Of a DNA stretch of 64,000 nucleotides, positions 1 through 12,000 are shown in pieces (position 1 is the first letter of the stretch; every line of letters starts with the position of its first letter). The notes beneath the pieces were generated by a model. That model searched no databases, was not told the DNA's origin, and saw only the letters and a list, made by a program, of their open reading frames with translations. Made by a program: the position numbers and the translations under genes. Origin of the DNA: Silene latifolia (lineage: Eukaryota > Streptophyta > Magnoliopsida > Caryophyllales > Caryophyllaceae); NCBI RefSeq assembly GCF_048544455.1, contig NC_133526.1:3488001-3552000 (forward strand), given 5' to 3'.

Positions 1-1
1 G

Positions 2-262
2 AAGAAGAAGGCTACTGGGAGGAGTGTTTTTTCTTTAGTTTTAGAGGATATTTTACATTCTTGTTCTTCTTTTACTTCGGTTTTATGGTCGTATACGAAT
101 CGTGTAAACAATAGCGTGGCACATGCGTTAGCTCATATCATGCCTAGGGTAGTTGGTAGAGTAGTGTGGTCGGATGCTTTACCACCGATCGCGAACGATG
201 CTCTGATGTTTGATTCTCTATTAATGAAGTAAGGCCTTCGGGCTTTTCCCCTAAAAAAAAAG
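2..262 (+). mobile_element. 3' end of a LINE (non-LTR retrotransposon), RNase H-like tail
   Basis: An open frame runs from base 2 to a stop at 230-232 and is cut by the window edge at its 5' side. It encodes the end of a plant LINE RNase H-like domain, with the telling stretch WSYTNRVNNSVAHALAH followed by a tryptophan/proline-rich end. A short untranslated tail with a GGCCTTCGGGC hairpin-like motif and an A-rich run (251-259) follows, as expected for a LINE 3' end. Family and autonomy cannot be judged from this fragment. Confidence 0.75.
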
Positions 263-337
263 AAAATTATTGAAGCTAATTTTTTATTGATTGTTTGGTA
301 AGTGGACCAATCTAAGCAAGTAGCTTGAGAGGCTTGA

Positions 338-1077
338 GAGCATCTCCAATGGTTACCCAAAAGGACTTGCTTGCAAATATAAAAAGTTTCAAGTTACTTG
401 CTTAACCATTGGAGCACTCCTATTGAACTAGCTTAAATTGAGCAACTAGCTCCATGGAGCTAGTAGCTCAAATGGTTCTACAAAAAAAATCTGTCAACTA
501 AACTAATATACGTGGAAATAGGCATGAAGTACAAATTGTATTTTCAGAAATGTTGTTGTGCATATGGGCCCATCTAAGCCACAACACTACTAGCTTACCA
601 TTGTACTTCCTCCATTTAACTCCACTCTACCACTTTCTTTTTTCACGTTTGCCAACGCGTGTTTTACGCGCTAAATATCATTAGCTACGTATTTGCAAAA
701 ATTATAAAAGTTAGATATTTTTAATGTACTCGTAAAGACGAATCAAACAAGATCCCACATGAATATATTTCCACTTACGTATCGTGAGAAAATCGAAATT
801 GAATACACAATTGTGAATAGTGTACAAAAGTGATATAGGTAGAGTGGAGTTGAATGGAGGAAGTAGTAGTTTCTAGCTTAAAAATGTTGTAGCTTGAAAA
901 TCTTACGTGGCAATGGTAAACTAGTAGCAACTAGCTTACCATTGTGGATGCTCTGATGAAGCTACTAGCTTAAGCCAAGCTAATTTACAAAACCTTCTCC
1001 AATGGTGTAGTAACTAGCTTGCAATTTTATGAAATTGCAAGCAAGTTCCTAAGCTACACCATTGAACTTGCTCTTAG
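338..1077. mobile_element. Nested MITE cluster with AGAGCATC...CAATGG ends
   Basis: The left end reads AGAGCATCTCCAATGG. Near 940-955 its inverted match CCATTGTGGATGCTCT appears, and near 1060 a second related inverted end. The interior repeats versions of AACTAGCTTACCATTG. A Stowaway MITE sits inside. I read this as a DNA-transposon MITE with a relative inserted in or next to it. No coding sequence is visible. Confidence 0.55.
606..863. mobile_element. Stowaway-like MITE (family S1), copy 1
   Basis: A 258-base element flanked by TA on both sides (604-605 and 864-865), with inverted ends CTTCCTCCATT...AATGGAGGAAG. A second copy lies in opposite orientation at 38144-38407 and shares the inner motifs, including the segments around GCCAACGCG and GATCCCACA. 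Non-coding. Confidence 0.85.
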
Positions 1078-2828
1078 TAGCCGATTCTGATTGGCCCGTG
1101 GGAAAATCATATGTACAATTTTACGATTGTAAATAATTTTTTATCAACTTAATAAAGATGACTAGTTTTACAAATCTTACAACTTTAGGAAAAATATGTT
1201 CTCTTATTATTTTACTTCTCCCATCTCATTTTTAAAAAACTACGGAAAATTATTGAAAAGGTTAGTATTAGTTTAGTGAATACATTACAACTTGAAAATT
1301 GAAAAAAAAAAAAAAAAAAAAAACTTTTATCTTTGACTCAAATCTATATTTTAAAATTTAACCATAGTCATTATTTACTTTGGTTTGAAAGACGATATAA
1401 AGAAAATGACTTTTTTTCCGGTTTTTCTAGTATACCCTCAAGGCACATAATACGAAGCTAATTAGACAAATGTGCTTAAAAATAAATTACCGGAAATTGA
1501 TATACCCTATTTGGTAAACAACATATTGAGTGAAATTAGTAGATTCCGGCCTAATTAGTAGGTTGACTTATCAATCTACCATTTTCGTGTGTTTGGTAAA
1601 CGAGGTATTCGAATAACATATTGGCCGAAATCTACTATTTTTGAATATGCGGCTATTAGCAGCATATTAAATTAGCATATGCAGTAGATTCATGAAATCA
1701 TTCTAATTATCCTATAATCTGTTAATTTAATTTGATAGTTAAACCTGCTACTAAAATCTGCTAACCGTATTCTGTTAACGTTATGCTTCTATCGTTTGCC
1801 AAACCGGGTCATACTCACCGTAATTAAAGAAATAATTTTGTAAATATTTCTCTAATTAGCTCGTTAAGACATATTAGAAAAACCGTTTTCTCCCAAAACG
1901 ACTTGTAAAATGAAACGGGCGGAGTGTACCACGGAATTTGGAGTTGTTGAAGACAATTGGATGCTTGCATGTCATTGAACACAAGTGAAACAAATATAAG
2001 AACTAAGAAAAATATTTGAATTGTTCAAGAGTGTAAAGAATACGCGGCATTTCACAAAACTTACCAACCACAAATCATACAAATACGTATTCACATTTTA
2101 AAAAATGTATTATTAGTCAAACAAACCATAGAGTTGTGGAGTTCAACTCTTAAGAAACAGGTATGTTATTTCCCTATATACATACTTCTTGTTTATAATT
2201 TATCAGTTAGTCTTGTGTATGACGGTTTTACAATAAATTTCAATTATTTTTTGCATGATAAGCTAATATCAATGGTTGGTTTTGACCGTTGCACGTTTAT
2301 GTCATAACTATATGTTAGTTTAATTTGTTTAATTCCATAAAGTTGACATCTTTGACAAAGTTATGCTCAACATGTCTGATTTTTGATTCTATATGTTTGG
2401 TAGGATATTAATCATTTGTGTTTATGTGATCATTAAGGTGATGATCAAGTTGAGGCTCTCCATAAATTTACCACCTTTTGATTTTGTATGATATATGGTT
2501 GAAGCTTTTTGTTTTGATTATTATGATTAAGTTTTCATTTTTTGTCAATTTCAAAATTGAGGGTTTTTGGTAAAATTAATTGGGTTTTGAGTAAAATTTT
2601 GTTTTATATAAAGATTAGTGAGTATTTGTTTTGAGGTTGTTGATTCATGTCAGCCGACCCAGTATCAGGATTCGAGTAGTAATTTGTTTTGAGGTTGTAT
2701 TGGTTGAATTGACGGTTTTCAAATTTTGATTCATGTCAGCCGACCCCAGCTCATTTTGGCTCTGATATTGTTGTTGTCGTTGGTAGTAATTTGTTAATTT
2801 ATCGGAAATTAGTGAAAATTTTTACATA
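1078..2828. other. Spacer and probable 5' region of the CslD gene
   Basis: No supported gene. A run of A lies near 1301-1323. The stretch 1520-1810, rich in TTGGTAAAC- and GTAGATT-like words, resembles an old MITE but I could not define its ends. A good donor (CAG followed by GTATGT, near 2160) and an acceptor-like CCCCAG near 2749 suggest a 5'UTR intron of the downstream gene. This is inference only. Confidence 0.4.
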
Positions 2829-5800
2829 ATGTATAAACCAAGTGGGTCAAATTTGTCTGATGCATCGGACATTCCACCAGGAAGGCCAATGCATCCATCA
2901 CAGGTGACATTCGCCAGACGGACTCCGTCTGGTCGATATGTCAACTATTCAAGAGATAATCTATCAAGAGATGATCTTGATAGTGAAATGGGAAGTATGG
3001 AATTTATGAACTATACAGTTCATATTCCTCCTACCCCTGATCATCAACCCATGGACCCTACTGTTTCTCAAAGGGTAGAGGAGCAATATGTGTCAAATTC
3101 CCTTTTTTCGGGGGGTTTCAACAGCGCGACTAGGGCCCACATGATGGATAAAGTCACAGAGTCCGAGGTGACCCACCCTCAGATGGCCGGGGCTAAAGGG
3201 TCTCCTTGTCAGGTTCACGGCTGTGATGGGAAGGTAATGAGTGATGGAAGGGGTGTTGACATTCTTCCATGTGAATGTGATTTTAAAATTTGTCGAGATT
3301 GTTATATTGATGCGGTCAAAGGAGGCGAAGCTATGTGTCCGGGATGTAAAGAGCCTTATAAACACACCGATTTGGATGAAAAGGCGGTTGACAATGGTGG
3401 ACATAATTTACCATTGCCACCATCAAAGCAAGAAAGAAGGATGTCTTTGATGAAGTCAAATAGAAATCATCAACCTGGTGGAGGCGAGTTTGACCATAAT
3501 CGGTGGTTGTTTGAGACAAAGGGCACTTATGGTTATGGAAATGCCATTTGGCCTGAAAATGGTGATGGCGGTGGTGGTGGTGGTGCTGATGATGATGGTC
3601 GCGACCCTTCTGACTTTCTCAACAAACCTTGGAAACCTCTTACTCGCAAATTGCGCATGCCTGCTGCTGTCATTAGTCCTTACAGGTAATCTTAGTACTT
3701 TTTCCTTCTTAATGATTTCTGCTTATAATTTTTTACATATAAATATCAGGAAGCTCTTTTATAAGCTATGTTATTTGTTGCTGTCAATAAAAAAAAAATA
3801 TTATTGCTCTGAATTTCGACTGATAAATTTAAAACTTGTTGCTCTTGGAAGAAGGCTTGTTTTTAGACTTCTTTGTATTTGTTTTTCTGTAAGACAGACT
3901 TTCAGCTTTATTTTGAAAATCTGTTTAAAATTGCGCGCCTTCCCTTTTCCTTAATTGTTTACGTTTTACCTAATATTTACAGTGAATGAAAATCCATGCT
4001 AGCCGATCCTAAATTATTTTGATCTGTATAGTAAAACTTTCGAAATTATAACTGTGATTTAACGAAATTAATGATATTTCCGTGTTTTTGGGAACGCGTG
4101 CAGGCTTCTGGTATTAATCAAACTGGTTGCTTAAAACTGCGCGCCTTCCCTTTTCCTTAATTGTTTACATTTTACCTAATATTTACAGTGAATGAAAATT
4201 CATGTTAGCCGATCTAAAATTATTTTGGTCCTAAGGGCTAAGGCTGTATAGTAAAATTTCCGAAATTATAACTGTGATTTAACGAAATTAATGAAGTTTC
4301 CGTGTTTTTGGAAACGCGTGCAGGCTTCTGGTATTAATCAGACTGGTTGTTCTAGCATTTTTTCTTGCATGGAGGGTAAAGCACACAAATCCTGATGCAC
4401 CATGGTTATGGGGAATGTCTGTGATTTGTGAGCTTTGGTTTTCATTCTCTTGGATTCTTGATCAACTCCCAAAGCTTAATCCCGTCAATCGTGTCACCGA
4501 CCTAGCTGTTCTAAAAGAGAAGTTTGAGACGCCGAACCCAAACAATCCCACCGGGATATCCGACCTTCCAGGGATGGATATTTTTGTCAGTACTGCAGAT
4601 CCTGAAAAGGAACCTCCTTTAGTTACTGCAAATACTATTCTGTCTATTCTGGCAGCGGATTATCCGGTAGAGAAACTTGCTTGTTACGTCTCTGATGACG
4701 GTGGTGCCCTTTTAACCTTCGAGGCAATGGCTGAAGCCGCTAGCTTTGCTTATATGTGGGTCCCATTTTGTCGGAAACATAATATTGAGCCAAGAAATCC
4801 TGATTCCTACTTCAGTCTGAAAAAAGACCCTTACAAGAATAAAATGAGGCAGGACTTTGTTAAGGATCGTCGTAGGATTAAGCGTGAGTACGATGAATTC
4901 AAGGTTCGGACTAATGGCCTTCCCGACTCAATCCGTAGACGTTCTGATGCTTATAACGCTCGAGAAGAGATTAAGGCTTTGAAGAAGCAGAGGGAGCAGG
5001 CTGGAGATGAGCTTTTGGAGCCTATAAAAGTTCAGAAAGCTACTTGGATGGCTGATGGGACCCACTGGCCCGGTACTTGGTTGAATCCTGCGCCGGAGCA
5101 TTTTAAGGGTGATCATGCCGGAATTATTCAGGTAATGATAAGACCGTCTGATGCGAGAATTTGTGAAAGAATAACTTATTCTGAACTGCACTGCAGCGAA
5201 ACTGAAATGTCATTTAAAGTTTGTCAATTTAACACCAAGTAAAAATGTCGTCTCGTGATAAATATTTACCTTATTTTCATAAATACTACCTAAAGTTTTT
5301 AACTTTGCAAGAAATTACCTTTTTTTTTTTTTACTTTTGTCAAAAAATACCAAATTGAAATTAATGAGCAAATTCGACAATTTTTTTTCCAAATTAACTA
5401 AAATTCCGACAAATCAGTCAAAATGCCAATCGAATTAATCATAATTTTGTCCAAATTAGCCACAATCTCGGCCAAACTAGTCAAAATTTTGTAGTAAAAA
5501 AATTGAAATAAATGTGTTAGTAGCTAATCGAAACAGTTGGCGGCGGTTAAGTATAGTATATAATGTATGTTTCATGCCAAAAATAATGTTTTCGAGTTAG
5601 AGTTTTGTCTAATTTTATCGAATTTTTCAATTTGGTAGTGTCGACAAAAGTCAAGAAAATTTAGGCAGTTTCTCGCAAAATTAAAAACTTTAGGTAGTAT
5701 TTATGAAAATGAGGTAAATATTTCTGATGCGAGAATTTATGAAAGAATAAATTCTTTTAGGGCTTCTGAACCACATTTTGTCTGGTATACTGATATACAG

Positions 5801-7814
5801 ATGATGCTATCTGATGTTTTCAGGTCATGTTGAAACCTCCGAGCAACGAGCCGCTTCATGGAACACCAGATGATGACAGTCCTTTAGACTTTAGTGAAGT
5901 TGATATTCGCCTGCCAATGCTGGTTTATGTTTCTCGTGAGAAGCGCCCGGGTTATGACCATAACAAGAAAGCCGGGGCCATGAACGCGCTGGTTCGGGCC
6001 TCAGCAGTCATGTCAAATGGGCCTTTCATCCTAAATCTTGATTGTGATCATTACATTTACAACTCTGAAGCCATAAGAGAAGGGATATGTTTCATGATGG
6101 ACCGAGGTGGGGACCGCATTTGCTACGTCCAGTTCCCTCAGAGGTTTGAAGGTATTGACCCGTCTGATCGGTATGCCAATCACAACACTGTTTTCTTCGA
6201 CATTAATATGCGAGCCCTGGACGGGATCCAAGGGCCGGTATATGTAGGAACTGGGTGTCTTTTCCGTAGGATTGCCTTATACGGGTTTGATCCACCTCGG
6301 ACAAAGACACAACCCGGTTTCCTCAGTTGCTGCTTTGGTAAACGGAAGAAGCAGATTTCTACTTCTACTTCTAATACTTCGGAAGAAGTACGAGCACTTA
6401 GAATGGGAGATTCAGATGACGAAGGAATGGATTTGTCTTTGCTCCCGAAAAAGTTTGGTAACTCGAATTATCTTGTTGACTCGATTCCTGTGGCCGAGTT
6501 CCAGGGTCGACCACTTGCTGATCACCCGTCTGTCAGAAATGGTCGACCCCCTGGCGCTCTAACCATTCCTAGGGACCTTCTAGATGCAACCACCGTGGCT
6601 GAGGCTATAAGCGTCATTTCATGTTGGTACGAGGATAAAACCGAGTGGGGAGGCCGGATTGGTTGGATTTATGGTTCGGTTACAGAGGACGTTGTAACAG
6701 GTCAGTAAGTGGATTATATATCTGATGTACTACATCAGATGGTATAGTTTTTTAGTTTTGTTTTAAAAATTATGAGTTTTATTAGAAAGTTTTTGAGTTC
6801 ATTCTTTTCAACATAAAATTAAAAAAATGACAATATAACTCAAATACATTACATATAAGCTCAGAAAAATTTGAGTTTTGACGTAAAAAAACTAACAGTA
6901 TAATCCTTTTTCTCGTCACAGGTTACAGAATGCACAACAGAGGCTGGAGATCAATCTACTGTGTGACTAAAAGAGACGCCTTTCGTGGGACCGCACCCAT
7001 CAATTTGACTGACAGACTCCACCAGGTCCTTCGTTGGGCCACGGGGTCTGTCGAGATTTTTTTCTCTCGAAACAACGCGTTGCTGGCTGGAGGCCGGCTC
7101 AAGTTTCTCCAAAGGATCGCCTATCTAAATGTCGGTATCTATCCCTTCACCTCGATTTTCCTAATCGCGTACTGTTTCCTCCCTGCATTGTCTCTATTTT
7201 CGGGGCAATTCATTGTGGCATCCTTAAACATAACTTTCCTAATTTACCTCCTCATAATATCCCTATGTCTCGTCTTACTCGCACTTCTCGAGATCAAATG
7301 GTCTGGCATTGCCTTAGAAGAGTGGTGGAGAAATGAACAATTTTGGCTCATTGGAGGCGTAAGTGCCCATATAGCGGCCGTGTTTCAGGGTATCCTTAAG
7401 GTTATAGCTGGTATCGAAATCTCCTTCACATTAACCTCTAAATCAGCTGGAGACGAGAACGAAGACGAGTTTGCTGAGCTATACCTTATCAAATGGACAT
7501 CACTAATGATACCGCCTTTGGTAATTATTATGGTGAATTTAATTGCGATTGCAGTCGGATTTAGTCGGACTATATATAGTACTAGCCCGGAATGGAGCAA
7601 GCTTCTTGGAGGAGTATTCTTTAGTTTTTGGGTGTTGGCCCATTTATATCCCTTTGCTAAGGGTCTCATGGGAAGAGGAGGGAGGACTCCCACAATCGTG
7701 TTCGTGTGGGCCGGACTTATCACCATCACCATCTCCCTCCTTTGGGTCGCCATCAACCCCCCGAGTGGCGGTCAAAATACCACTGACCTTGGAGGGTCTT
7801 TCCAATTCCCTTGA
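2829..7814 (+). CDS. CSLD: Cellulose-synthase-like protein D (CSLD2/CSLD3-like)
   Basis: Four exons join at 2829-3685, 4324-5131, 5824-6700 and 6922-7814, with GT-AG introns, giving 1144 residues, the usual CslD length. The N-terminus has a RING-like zinc-binding region with eight cysteines (C127, C132, C148, C150, C155, C158, C170, C173). Two membrane segments lie near 290-335. The family-2 glycosyltransferase residues are all present: DDG at 410-412, DCD at 628-630, TED at 842-844 and QVLRW at 882-886. A C-terminal group of membrane spans ends in SFQFP. CslD proteins make beta-1,4-glucan-type wall polysaccharide in tip-growing cells and cell plates, acting in Golgi-derived and plasma membranes. 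The start is the first ATG of an open exon and matches the family N-terminus. Intron 1 holds a duplicate of the exon 2 acceptor; intron 2 holds a MITE. Assignment to CSLD2, 3 or 5 is not certain. Confidence 0.95.
3925..4347 (+). repeat. Tandem duplication in CslD intron 1 carrying a decoy exon 2 start
   Basis: Two direct copies (3925-4130 and 4131-4347; shift 206 bases, growing to 220 through a small insertion) share the branch region, the GCAG acceptor and the first about 22 bases of exon 2. The first copy therefore offers a full-looking acceptor at 4102-4103. Splicing there would reach TAA at 4132-4134. Confidence 0.9.
5260..5723. mobile_element. MITE with long terminal inverted repeats in CslD intron 2
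   Basis: Bases 5260-5313 (starting AAATATTTACCTTATTTTC) match the reverse complement of 5671-5723 almost perfectly, making about 54-base inverted repeats around a non-coding AT-rich core. A near-identical 30-base stretch (CTGATGCGAGAATTT...) lies on each side, at 5149 and 5723. Superfamily unclear. Confidence 0.75.
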
Positions 7815-9063
7815 GTATTTTACCATCACTTTGTTTATATACAATGAACTGTGACACACAAAAATATTCATACATTTTTCATGCATTTTCGAAATTTTTT
7901 TGTTATTTTTTTATTGGAACAATTCTTACATAAATTTTCGGATGGGTTTGGATGTTTATAGGTTGTATGAAGGATAAGGGTTTTCAGGTGCATGTATGTG
8001 CACCATTTTATAATTATTTACATTATTTTTGTAATTTATTTTAAAGGTATAAAAGTGAAACATTTGAGATGTAACCCAAGAATTTTATATATGAAATCAG
8101 CACATTTTCAGAATTTTTTTGCAACAATGATTTGTGTTTAACATATTTTGTTATCAGATTTAGTATTTCTTTGTACGTCTAAAACTCGAATGCTTGCGTT
8201 ATTTTACGTTGTAATTTATAGGTATGGTTCAGAGAGCCGTGCTATGTAGAAACTTTCCTTTTTTTTTCCAGTTGTCCAGAATATTACTGCATAGAATTAA
8301 AGAATTTCGGAATAGCATTTATGTTTAAACAAATTACCTAAAATTGGTTACCACAAAATCGGATTTTTTCCCCCTGCAATTTTAAAGCAATAGCGCATCC
8401 ACATTTTTGGCTGCAAAAAAATAACCACAAAATGTATAGCCTTTGTTGAAATGTATAATTTGGAGCGAAAGAAAGGGAAGTAAAAGCGTCTTTTTTACTT
8501 TTTTGGTTAGTAAATTAGATTGGAAAGATCTCAGTTACATGCAGTAGATCGTCTCCTATAAATTTTTGTGCAACCATATTCCCTCACATAACACAATTTG
8601 GACAACCCGGAAATCCGGAAAGGATAAATGGGAAAGAATACTTTTCAGTGTTCCAGAAAATTACATGAAAACGCTTGGCCGGGAAAAAAAAAAAAAAATA
8701 CCATACACAGCTCATAATCCCAGGACATTTTACATTCATCGTGGATTACATCCGTAAACCCATAAATAAGGCGATAAAACACTCAGATCGAAAACTTCTA
8801 ATATCACTACCTGCTCTCAGACCGTCAATAATGGGAATGCCACCAGGTTCAAACATGGCATATCCCTATTTCCTAAATCCTAACTATTCAAGTTTGCCAA
8901 TTTAAATGGTATGAGGGACTCGATCCTGAATTTAATATCAGGATGTCGTGAACCATGACTATATGCTGATTGCAAATATCAATGGCTTCTCAAGATGACT
9001 AGGTTAGGACTTAGGAGGTTAGGTTATAATCCTGAAAAGAAGGATGAAACCTATGGTGGTTAC
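7815..9063. other. Convergent 3' spacer between CslD and bZIP genes
   Basis: Holds the 3' UTRs of two convergent genes. I see AT-rich sequence, short A and T runs and no convincing gene, RNA or transposon end. Confidence 0.5.
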
Positions 9064-12000
9064 TTAAAGACCGGTCTTCCCTTGGCTTGTTTTCGCACTT
9101 TCCTGAATTCCGTTAGCCAAGGAAAGTTCAGGTTGGCTGGATCCTACATCCTCTGAAGTTTCACCAAGTCGTTCCTGCAAAAGTTGGACGTTGCTGATCA
9201 CTTTCTGAGAAGAATAAAGATTAGGGTTACAGCGAACACAATTCATGATATTATCACTTGGCAAAAAAAGATGGTATATCGTGTCAAACTATGTCTTCAT
9301 CATGGATGTTGAATGTTGATCCTAAACCTGTCAAAACTGACCTAAATAACTCGGCTAAAGAAGGCAGCTTGAATAACAGCCGAATTGAACTAAGCGGATC
9401 CAAATGAACTATTTGCCAGGTCTAGTAACTTCCGAGAAGTTCAGTTACAGCACAAAATACTCCGTAATACTTTTACTAATAAACGTGTTGAACATCATTT
9501 CGTCATCTAAGACAGAAGCAAACAAGCTACAGAAAACCGGTAAAAATCCGTGACAACTTTTAGTTGGTTCGTCACAGATAGAAATCATAACATGCAGTAT
9601 GTAAGCCATAGATGCAGCCTCAACAGATAAATAAATACCTGCAATAGTAGTTCCCCGCAATTTTTCACAGAAATACAGTATGCAATTTTTGTTTAGAACA
9701 CATACTCGAGGAAAAGAAGACACACATAAGACATGAGCATGTTGACATTTCTCAAGTTTTCACATGCTAAAACGACAAGAAAATATTACTCCTTCCGTCA
9801 TTTATAAGGTCCCCATTTGACTTTGGTGGTCAAACAACGTTGATTTTGACCAATATTTTCAGGTAATATGTAATATCCGTGGTTACTTGGATGATGGTGA
9901 TATGAAATGAGTTTTTTTATAGGTGAATATTACTTTGTATCTCTACACGTTTTTGGAGCTTAATGGTCACCAAAGTCAACTAGGTACAACTCGTACAAGC
10001 TGTACAACAAATTTGGGATGAATGTACTAACATTCAACATTCTCAAGGTGCAATCAAACAAATCAAACATATTTATTAGCAAATAATAGCAGTTGCCCAA
10101 AAATGAGACAGTACCTTAAGCAACATATTCTCTGTCATGAGCTGGTCACACTCACTCTTGATTCTATTTAGTTCGGATCTAAGATTAGCGTTTTCTTCTT
10201 TTAATACTTCAGCGCGCTGGGCCAGCTCATCACATTCAGCCTGATCACAAGCTCAGAGAAAGATATGTCATAAGTGTCCCATCCATCTTGAAAACGTACT
10301 TAAGCGATTTGATAATACGGAGTAATAATTGTGGCCAGAGCCTTGCCTGCTTACGCAATCTTGATCTGCGTGCAGATTCCCTATTAGACTGCTTACGTCT
10401 CTGTTTCTTAAGTTCTCTCTCGTCCTGTAAGCAAGGTGATGACGATGTTTAAGAACATAAAAAATTACCAGAACAAGAACAGAATTAACCTTGACCAACA
10501 CATAAACAACAGCAAAGAGAGAAAGACATTCAGAGTTTAATAACAGGTACAAAAGAACCAAGTTCAGAACAGTTGCAGCTTACGAAAAGACATAGGTCAA
10601 CTATGTGACTACACCTCTTCTTATTACCGTGCGTACTAGGGTCTACTCCCAACACTCATACGTGATTATACCACTTGGACACATCATTTTAGGGCATGAA
10701 CATGATAACATCTCTTCGTAAATCGTTGTAACAACGTCGAATTGATGTCACGTTTTAAGACTTTTAACCAAGTAAGAAAAGGGAATTTTCTCCAAAGTCC
10801 GCTAGCTTCCTTCTTTTACATACACCTCCGTTCTGCCAACAGCCAACAGAACCATCCAATATATGTTTAGGTTAACTTTCTTCAATTGAACAGTTCTTCA
10901 CAATTTTAACGTAGCTAACTTCGTTAGTTTGTAGAAAGCAGTCAAGCACAGCTTCCATAATTTAAGTGGCCTAATGAATTTTTTGAAGATTTAGTCGATG
11001 GACCAACGAATAATTAGTTCATCACTTTGGCACGATGGTTTATAGACTACGTAGTTACTGTAGAATCATCAGAGACCATACTATTAATGTTTATTTACAG
11101 CAGAGAACGCTAAAAGAGAGAGAAGTAAACTAGTGAGCCATAGCTGATTTTGACGATCGCCATATGTCCATAACATTAAAAGTGTAACTGGAAGCTATAT
11201 TATTGCGACATGAAATATATCTTGCATGTCGCATGCTGTACAAGACACGTAGACAATTCATAATAAGCCAAAAAAAAAACACCACCACTGACCACCACAA
11301 CAAATCTTACACTTCGACAAACACTGCATCCTACATTTGATATTGAGGTCAGTAACATAAACTGGAATTCATAAACTTGACAGTTTTGCAATAATAGTCA
11401 TTTAAAAAAATCACATTTAACTTCCATAATCGAACTGCCAAAAAACGTGTAAAACATGTATGAAAAGAAAAGGTTGGAAAAAATAAAGAAAGAGCAATGA
11501 TAAAACCTGTATCCAAAGCTGTGACTGCAAGTTATCTCGAGATCCAGTGGAAACCACTCCAGTAGCAACCTGTCCCTGCATTGCTGGGATAGGAGATGAA
11601 GCAGGAGTACCCCAGTAATCCATACCAATATTCAAATTGGTTGCAGGCCCAGCCACACCACCAGGCCCAGGCATTGGCCCAACAGCCATTGCGTGATTCA
11701 CAATTGTGTGAGGTGCGTTTACAACACCGTTCTGAGTAACATAAGCGGAATTACCATTCTGAGACACAGTAACTGCAATAAAAGAAAACAAAAATCACAG
11801 TTCTGTATGAATCAAAAAGAAAGTATGGTAAAATTCGTTTCAGAATTATATTTGCAAATAGTTAACCTTCTCCAGCTTCATGTCTTCCTTCGGACCTCGT
11901 TGGCGAGTTCTGTTAAAATGAAGAGGGCAACCCATGAGTGGCAGATGGAAAAATACTAACACTGGAGCATTTTACAAGACTGGCAGACAGGACATCAAGG

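Noticed and set aside
3093-3954. Several overlapping frames around CslD exon 1
   Set aside because: They are shadows of the exon in other frames. The true frame matches CslD along its length.
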